From contig JAIXMN010000011.1 in NCBI GenBank assembly GCA_025716815.1, forward strand, positions 62,001-126,000: DNA of 64,000 bases. Reading direction: 5' to 3'. The position numbers and the translations under genes are program-made. The notes beneath the pieces are model-generated. The model saw nothing but the letters and a program-made list of their open reading frames with translations, had not been told where the DNA came from and did no database searches. Origin of the DNA: Dichotomocladium elegans (taxonomy: Eukaryota > Mucoromycota > Mucoromycetes > Mucorales > Lichtheimiaceae). The stretch's first letter is position 1; every line of letters begins with the position of its first letter. This document shows positions 56,620-64,000 of this stretch, piece by piece.

Positions 56620-58092
56620 ATGACCGAAATAGTCCTTTCCACTTCCACCAACGATCCGTACGTCCCCGACTACTCAGCCGCCATGGCTGGGTATGCTAAC
56701 CCTGCAACCATAGTTCCCAAATTGAACTCGCCTTCCAGCACCTCCCCTCTACCGTCAGACGCCCCTTATGACGACCCGCACCACCCCAGCAACCAATATG
56801 GTGTCTATCAAGGTATTATTATTTATATTACTCACTTCTTATTTCTATTCGGAGTTTCAATTTGCCCAAATGAACCTTTGAGATTGGCTCAAAATTATCT
56901 TTCCTTTTTTTTTGCGTTGCTCTGCAAAAAAAAGGGGTGGATTTTTGTTGATGAGCAGTAACGAGAATTTTGTTATGTACATCAATATAAAAGTTGTTTT
57001 TATTTGCTAATGGAGAAAGGGAACTTTTTAAAATAGATTATGCTTTTCAGCATATACCTATGAGTTATCAGGTCGCTGTCCCGATGCCAACATACTCTGT
57101 GTCACCCTCGCGGTTGCCGTACTATGGCGAAAAAAAACAACATCCTGGTAGTCCTGATAATTCCATATCCTCCGCCTCATCCCCCCCGACACCACCCACC
57201 GCTGCTACTGCCATGGCAGCTGCCGCCGCTGTTGCAGTAAACGAATCCCCATCCGAAACCCTTTTGACCCCTTCTCTCGATCAGCAGCATCCTTCATCGA
57301 CAACAACTTCCACCGGGGGACAGCTCGTGACACCTCTTATCTCGTCCTCGACCTATACCAATACGACGACCGAGCGTGTGAAAGAAACTATTGCCCGCGC
57401 CAACACGGTCCCCATGGAGTTTTACCACACCGAGTTTCTCGAGTATTCCAAGGAGACCTATGAAAAGAAGATGGATGCCAAGCGTAACAAACGCAAGCGA
57501 TCGTCCCCTGAGGAGCAAGGGCAAACCGCAAAAAAAGCCAAGAAGGCTGCCTCCCAAACGACAACAGCATCTGATGATTCACCCTCGTCAGATAAGGCGT
57601 ACTCTGATGACGACCAGCTCGACGATGATGAGGAGATTGACCGAGAAGCTAAAGAGTCAGTGCGAAAAAAAAGCGAGGATATTGACAAATGTTGTTTTCA
57701 TTAACGCAAATCGACGCTTTTTTTTTGTTGTAGTCGTGGGGTCTCCACTGCCGAACTTCGCCGACAAATTCATATCCAATCTGAGCAGAAACGCCGCGCT
57801 CAAATTAAGAATGGATTTGATGATCTTCGCAATCATCTTCCCGGCTGCAGCAACAAGAAAATGAGCAAGGCAGCGTTGCTTACGCGAAGTATGTATTAAT
57901 ACACCTTCAATCTACGTGATTCCTTTAATGACATCCATCCTTGCAGCTGTACAGCAGATCCAACATCTGAAGAACATGCAAGCTGAATTATTATCGGAGG
58001 TCGAACGCCTTGTGCAGGAGAATGAGACACTGAAAAAGTTTCAGCATGATGTTTTGCAACGGCAAGCAATGGAAAAGATGTACACCTTCTAG
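56620..58092 (+). CDS. bHLH transcription factor, Mlx/Mondo-like
   Basis: Exons are 56620-56812, 57037-about 57690, about 57734-57888 and 57947-58092. The N-terminus is Pro/Ser-rich. A Ser/Thr/Ala-rich middle leads to a basic, nuclear-signal-like patch (KRNKRKRSSPEEQ, KKAKKAAS) and an acidic region. The C-terminal bHLH is ELRRQIHIQSEQKRRAQIKN, GFDDLRNHL, loop, then MSKAALLTRTVQQIQHLKNM and a leucine-zipper-like helix. The basic region H-E-R pattern (HIQSEQKRR) resembles Mlx/Mondo proteins, which bind E-boxes and act in sugar-responsive transcription in animals. The junction before the bHLH exon is out of phase by one base with any GT-AG choice I could find, so an indel or unusual splice is likely there. 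Confidence 0.82.
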
Positions 58093-58686
58093 AGCGTACG
58101 AGTAAGGACATTTTACTTCCATATCGCGCAACCGCGTCTACACATGCCCATGCGACCAGAATCTACATTATGCCATCTCCTAGCGTTTCACCTCCCCCAC
58201 CTTCTGTTATTACGAAATCGAACATAATTGCCAACATTTTCTCCTCGTCCTCTGCTTGGCCTCTGTATGCGTACTTGCAAACGCCCTCCACATTACATTC
58301 GCAGTAACCCAAATGCACAAATCAGTTTGTTGGATACCTTCTGCTCTCCCCGTCCTGTGTCCGGAGGATGCAGTAGAAACATGCCCATATTTTTTTTTTT
58401 ATCTTTGTTATCTTGTGATTCATTCTTCTCATTTTCTCTTGTCTGTACCTGAACTTTTTTTACTCACGTATTCTCTCGCACATAGCTCTTTCATTCCCCA
58501 CGAATATTTTCAAGTGCGTTAGCACTTTGTTGTCCTGTGTACACTTTTTCCCTTTCACCAAAAATAATGAAGTAAATGTTTTGAGATTGTCTCACTCGAG
58601 TTTACGCACTTTTCAATTGCTTGCGCGACCCGTCATTGGGTCTGATTATTGTATCTATCCAAAGTTGCAGAAAAAAAAGGATGGTA
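58093..58686. other. Convergent intergenic region
   Basis: The 3' ends of the bHLH gene (+) and the phosphatase gene (-) face each other here. The sequence is T/C-rich with no further gene recognised. Confidence 0.5.
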
Positions 58687-61497
58687 TTACGACTCGCGGT
58701 ATGTCATATTTAATCGATGAATCGCACTGCAAAGAGTCGGCCAAGCAATCATCATTCGTCCGTAGAGGTCTTGCTCCAGCTGAAGCATCTCGTACATGAA
58801 CTTTAGGTTTGGCTGTATTATCACATTCAGCCGCCGCGCACGAACAAAAAGGTAGGCTTGAACTAAAGTCATTTTGAGGTGGTACATAACATAGCAGATA
58901 GTAATTGCAGCGCTCCGGCTAACACCCACACGGCAGTGGATTAAACAATTTTCCCCATTCGTATGGGCATCATCTTAAAGGAAACTTCGCATCAGCACCA
59001 ATTACACATACACACGTGCCATGTCTCGTGTACAAACATTGACTTAGACTGCTTACCAACAAATCGCAGCACCTCGTCCATCCGTGCACGGATCGAATCA
59101 ATTCCATCGTCATAAAGATTATCCAGAAACAAAAGTTTGAACTGCGATCTGTCGAGATCTGCATGCTCGCCTACGCTCACAACATGGGTGATCCTCAACA
59201 CCTTGAGCATTTCTGGATTCGTTGCGTGGTTCAAGTTGCCAAGGTACAAAAATGGCAGGATACGGGACGGAAATGACCCTTCAAAACGCGTCGAGTAGAA
59301 CCACGGATAAGCATTATATTCGCCTGCGAGAACTGTTGGCACGAGTGGGCCCTGGAGGCTGTTTGCCCATATTTCGTCATTTTCTGCAGGGATGTCATGT
59401 CCAGAATTGCCGTTCGTTGAGTCGATTGGCTTTCCAGGGATGGCGGTTTCCACGTTCATAGTATTACTAACATTGTAGTCCTCGGAAGAATGACCAAGAC
59501 CTCGATGTTGCAGGTCATTGGAGATAGTGTTAATGTATGCATCATGATGAAGCTGTCGATTGCCTCTGGAAGATGGGTTGGCGATGATTTCACTCTTGGC
59601 AGATATTCTGGGCTGGTAATAATTGCTTTCTTCGTCTTCATAATCATCTTCCTCATCCTCATCCTCATCCTCCTCATCCTCCTCCATGGGGAGTTTGACC
59701 AGGGCACCTGATCCAATCTCAAGGTCTTTTATCGTAAACCGCTTCTCCTCTATTACGCTGTCCCATCCCTTTCTGGCCATAGGTGAGCGCAGCTGCTCTG
59801 CAGGCGAATGATCGCCGTCATAATTGCCGCCGTCATAATTGTCGCCATCCTGTCGTAAATCGCCATCTTCCCGCTTCCGTTTGAGATTCCCACCCCTGAT
59901 AGCCCTTGGTCCTGAGAGGATGTAGTACTCAATACGTCGTAGAGCCACAACGTCGGCTGCATAGACGAAAAAGCTTCGTCGCTCTTGGAGATATAGGTAT
60001 GCTTCAGGTAACTGCACCTTTCTTTTGTACATGATCCATGTTAGAGTTATTAAGCTCGTCTCGCTGTATCCGTCTGAGCAATGTATCAGGATGTTGCGAC
60101 CGCGGCTGGATTGATCATCGAGAAACATTAGCAAATGGATTAGCCTGTCGTAAAATGTGTCAAACGCAGCTAATGATGGAGGAGTAAAGGTTGAGTAGAC
60201 GTCAAGATGAATGATATCTGCAGGAAGCGCGCCCGGCGGTAGTTCGTTGAGACTTTCTCGAGCAAGCGTGAGGGTTGATGGGAGCGGCATATCGGCGAGG
60301 TCGTGCGCCTCGATACAAATCGAAAATTTATTGGGGTTTTCATCAAGGTCGTACGTATCGTCTATTGGACAAGTATTTGATGCTGGTGCATCCTGCGTGT
60401 TGCCCACCTTTTTAAATCATTAGATCATTCAGTGTTATCTGCATCCATCAAGCGAGAATAACACACCGTCTTACCCAAATATGTGGCGTAATCAGAGTAG
60501 CCTTACTCATCTCCCAGATTTCCTCTTTTTCTTGTTTCCAGAAGTTGATTTCGTTGACACAGACGCCGTTAGAGTCATATCCGACGTAATCGCGGTAGTT
60601 CTGTTCAAATACTGTAAATGGATCTGGATAAAAAAAGATTTAGACGACTATACACGCTTGTACGTATTCATTCTCACCTCTAATCATCAGTACTCTGTAC
60701 TCGAGATCATTTAATTCCAAGGCATCTTTCATATTCATGCGATCTGCTAGTTCCATACGTTCCTTTCGAAGCTGAGCTTGTGCATGCGCAATTTTGTGGG
60801 CCCAAATATCAGCGTTGCGCCCATAGACGACAATATCACTAATGGAAGCGTATCGGACCACCTGAATTTTGAAGTTGCGAAGATTGATCGACGGATCGGA
60901 AACATCAATGAATACCGGTCCATCTTCACTAATGATCTCACTGGGTAACACAGAGTCCACCAAGCGCGAGTGCAGCGGATAAGCTTCGTCGGCATGGACA
61001 AGCATGATACCCCGGTGGCGAGGAGCTATGGTGGTCGCAGCAATAGCAGAACAAGAGCTGCCACCGATCCTATTATTCTGGACAGTTCTGAAAAAGATGT
61101 TCTGTCGGTCTGACTTCCCATCCACACCATGGAGCCATGGGAATAATATATCGTCTGGCAGCCGGGTTCTAACGTAGCGATGATGAATGGCGATATACTG
61201 CTCAGCTGAAATGGAATAGATATGGCTCTCCAGCGAATCTGACTGCGTTATTTGCAGCAGTATATCGGCTGGTATGTCAAATAACTGTTCCTGCTGCTGT
61301 AAATCCTCATTGACCGATAATGCAATGGGGTCATCGCTCCGGTCGTTATCCACTATCGTCGGAGTAACTGAGCTACTGTCAGGACGTGTAGCAACTTTTG
61401 AACGGGAGCTGTGCATATAGGAGTTCGATCTCGGGCCTGCCAGCTTGGAGGTAAAGAGATTCTCTACCGGAGCATGCGAGGCGGGATCGACATCCAT
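58687..61497 (-). CDS. PPS1: PPS1-like dual-specificity protein phosphatase
   Basis: Four exons (60678-61497, 60475-60623, 59057-60407, 58687-58973) join in phase to 868 residues. The N-terminus holds a fungal PPS1-type region (DGPVFIDVSDPSINL; FWKQEKEEIWEMSKATLIT). A first phosphatase-like domain follows, with a signature NILIHCSDGYSETSL lacking the P-loop Arg, as I recall for PPS1 homologs. An acidic linker leads to a catalytic C-terminal domain: SRILPFLYLGNLNHATNPEM, then CLIHCRVGVSRSA with the complete HCX5R loop. In budding yeast PPS1 is a dual-specificity phosphatase linked to S-phase control. The start at 61497 is the first ATG. The gene appears intact and is convergent with the bHLH gene. 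Confidence 0.9.
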
Positions 61498-61567
61498 GGC
61501 GTGTTGAATAGCCTAAAGGGAAAACCAAAGGAATAGAAGGAAAAGAATAAGCGGGAATCAAAATAGT

Positions 61568-61591
61568 ACACACACACACACACACACACAC
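61568..61591. repeat. (CA)n microsatellite
   Basis: Twelve uninterrupted AC dinucleotides lie just upstream of the PPS1-like gene's start. Confidence 0.97.
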
Positions 61592-62440
61592 TGCCCGGGA
61601 GCAGGAAAGGTACACAGGAAAGTCCGGGGCGGACAGAGTGTCCTCACAATGATCTTGGGGAACACTGGTTCACAGGAAACAATGCACAGATAGTCTATTA
61701 CATTGGGATATACTCTACATCCAAAAAATGCTCCCATCGTAACGTATCGGTAGATAAAAAGATTTCGCATCCCATGTAAGCAACAAAGAAACACTAGCTA
61801 TCAAAAAACGTCGGCCCTTCTCCATACGCTTTGACGTGCATATATGCTCGCGGGGTAGCAAGATATGAGCTGGAAACAACTATCCCGGAGGAAGCAGTGC
61901 GGCCGGCAACGCCAGAAGCAGGGCGTCGTTTTTGTGGAGCAAACAAACCTGCACGAGAGAAAGCAACCATTGGCCAGGGCAACGATGAAAAAAAAGATGC
62001 CCTGCACGTGACAGCTAAATCGTAGCCGGAACGTAGACTCCGGTGTCCATCTCACGCTCTTCCACGACTCAGGTACGAGTGAGATTGTTCAAATCTAAAA
62101 GCAGCAACGAATTCCAGGGATAGAAGAGACAAGTCAATACCATATAAGTTTATATCGCGTAATGTCATGGAATATAGTTTAAAGGAAAAAGAGATATTAT
62201 TATATCTCAAATTTCATACAAGGGAAAATAATGCGAACACATAAGCAAGACATATCAATAAGTAAAACGATTTCGCATGCATCGATTAAAGTATTTAATC
62301 AACAGAAAACTTCACTTCTTCTTCACACTGTGAATTTGCAACACGCCGTCCTTTCAAGGGCTGTGGTTATCCCGAGTTCGTCAGCGATAATTATTGCTAT
62401 GGTGGTGATCGGGCTCGATTGACCAGTGCGTGTAAGTCGT
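61592..62440. other. Upstream region of the phosphatase gene, no gene recognised
   Basis: A 64-codon plus-strand frame at 61831-62025 is hydrophilic with no known motif. The rest is non-coding in appearance. Confidence 0.4.
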
Positions 62441-62444
62441 GGTC

Positions 62445-62717
62445 TTACGTTCCGTTGCTCCGATTCAGGCGAGCGTAGCCTCCTACGAACTGCTGACACC
62501 CGTGCAGTGCTTCCGCTATGAAATCTGCTGGGATGATGCCATCTTCCCCAAAGATCACAGAGGATACGATGCATATTAAGAACTGCCGCCAGATCCCGAC
62601 TCCATAACTTTGGTTGATGAACTCCCTATGCCATACCTGCTGTACAGCACTGTCGTACGACGATCCATGTAGATACAGAGGTTTGCTACGATAGTCGATC
62701 GACAGAATTTCTTCCAC
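62445..62717 (-). other. Unrecognised 90-codon open frame
   Basis: The frame reads MEEILSIDYRSKPLYLHGSS with a hydrophobic middle (FLICIVSSVIFGEDGIIPAD). It lies just downstream of an IS630 relic but does not match its C-terminal part. It could be coding debris; I cannot name it. Confidence 0.3.
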
Positions 62718-62779
62718 TTAATCACGTCTACCTGCTTCCCCAGCTAGTTTGACACCATAGTGCAAGTGACAGCCACCCC

Positions 62780-63410
62780 TAGTTAGTGACGCATACTATT
62801 ACAATCATACGTTTCATGTTGGTATGGAATCTGGACTCATCAAGTAAAACGCAATTATTTCTTTAATCGATATCGATCGCATCCCATTGGTGCAATGGTC
62901 CAAGTCGCTCTTGGATCTTATTACCCTATTCCTGTTTACAGACTATAATCGAAAGTCTTTAGCAACAAGTTGCAGTCGTTCTCCACAACCACTGGAGAAT
63001 CGTCTTGCATACCTTGAGGCCCTCATGTAGAACCAATGGATTTTCTTCCTATGTTCTTTCATTGTGAACATGTAGACAACCTATGCTTCTAAGTATCTTA
63101 AATACTGTCAGGTTCTTTTTCGTTATTGTATTGCTGTTGAAAAACCTGACTTTATCGGTATACCCACGCTTCAATCCTGCCTTATTATGTGAATTTCTAT
63201 GGAGTCCGTGCTCGATTTTCCAGCCATACCGTTGAAATCTGATTAATGAATCCGTTCGATTTCCCATACATTTCTCAGTACTATTACTTGCTTCTTTAAA
63301 CCGTCGAGCTTTGGTGCGCCAATCCAGCTTGTATGGATTCTCCCAAAAAGTTTCAAGATTTGTGATTCGATAGACAAATAAAGCTATTAGTACAACAATT
63401 AGGGACACAA
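62780..63410 (-). pseudogene. IS630-like transposase relic 3
   Basis: On the minus strand, KIQERLGPLHQWDAIDID is followed by NCVLLDESRFHTNMKR, the first-Asp region of the same family as relics 1 and 2. Upstream frames (63049-63408) give basic sequence leading into it. Stops interrupt it and the later catalytic motifs are not found. Confidence 0.65.
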
Positions 63411-64000
63411 TAGATCAGAGAATAGGATAGGGTACCTAACCGGCACCATAGCGGAAAACGATTGCGATCATCCAATCTAGACTACACTACAAGGAATTCT
63501 GCTCAGTTTTCAGTGGCATTTGATGACTGGCACGTAATCTTGCTGGGACATTGTGTATAAGCGTTTTTTCCCCCCAGGCCTCTAATTATAACGTATCCTT
63601 ATCTGCCAGAATACAAAGGTCAGCGTCATCCGTGAGACTCCTTTACCAGAAAGAATATCCGTAGAAAATATATCGAGCCAACAGCCGCGCCAATGGGACT
63701 TTAAGAGACAGCGTTTAAAGAAGCACAGTGGCTCCAAAACGAACATTAAGAAGATGAGCATATATATGAGCTATACGTGACATGTAGGAAATACTGATAA
63801 TAGCATAAAAAAAAAGGTACAGGGAGGAAAAATAGGCGGCAGTACGGACTTCAGGGACAGCAATCATGGCGAGAAAGTCTTGCAAATATAAAGTCTATTT
63901 ATACTATCCTACTATTAGCGTAATTAGGAAGGAGAGCGGTTGAAAGGAAAGCGAGCAATGTGGACGCTCTGTTCTTTGGGCTGGCGATCATCCCATCGCA
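63411..64000. other. No recognised feature to the window end
   Basis: I see no open frame of note, RNA gene or repeat here. Confidence 0.5.

Noticed and set aside
57391..57864. 157-codon frame overlapping the bHLH gene
   Set aside because: It is the +1 frame of the bHLH coding region and lacks the HLH motif.

Overview
This window looks like a repeat-rich stretch of a filamentous fungal genome, probably an early-diverging (Mucoromycota-type) fungus. The genes have short GT-AG introns. The only two clear host protein genes are a PPS1-type dual-specificity phosphatase and a Mlx/Mondo-like bHLH factor. The transposon mix (IS630-type, MULE, tnp2/CACTA, Merlin, Harbinger, hAT, Tc1, LINE) fits that group. 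This assignment is inferred from gene style, not from a search.

Layout. 1-14615 is one large IS630-type transposon bounded by 179-bp inverted repeats, with later insertions inside it. A PIF/Harbinger element (1725-5327) sits in the end of a MITE, and a MULE with 0.8-kb inverted repeats (8754-13233) splits one of its genes. With insertions removed, the host element is about 6 kb. It encodes an intact DDE transposase and a second, co-oriented IS630-like protein in which the catalytic Asp positions are replaced. 15554-17100 is a truncated hAT. 17394-23633 is a complete CACTA element inserted in a second MITE copy, followed head-to-head by a truncated near-identical copy (23687-26389), giving a palindrome with 2.7-kb arms. 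27429-36818 is a second MULE with 1.2-kb inverted repeats and a completely open six-exon transposase. Its left repeat is invaded by a Merlin element and its right repeat by a Tc1/mariner.

37315-48058 is a head-to-tail array of non-LTR retrotransposons (one 5' fragment and two 5.2-kb copies), each stopped precisely at the 5' end of a tRNA. The last copy abuts a complete tRNA-Asn(GTT), so insertion appears to regenerate the target tRNA. One 5.2-kb copy keeps a good RT half of ORF2, the other a good ORF1 and endonuclease half.

48 kb to the end is older, decayed sequence with three relics of one IS630-like family and a Harbinger-like relic. The convergent pair of host genes, bHLH factor (+) and PPS1 phosphatase (-), lies at 56.6-61.5 kb.

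The two observations most likely to be new are the catalytic/acatalytic transposase pair in one IS630 element, and the LINE family that inserts in the 5' part of tRNA genes and supplies the new upstream region of the rebuilt tRNA.
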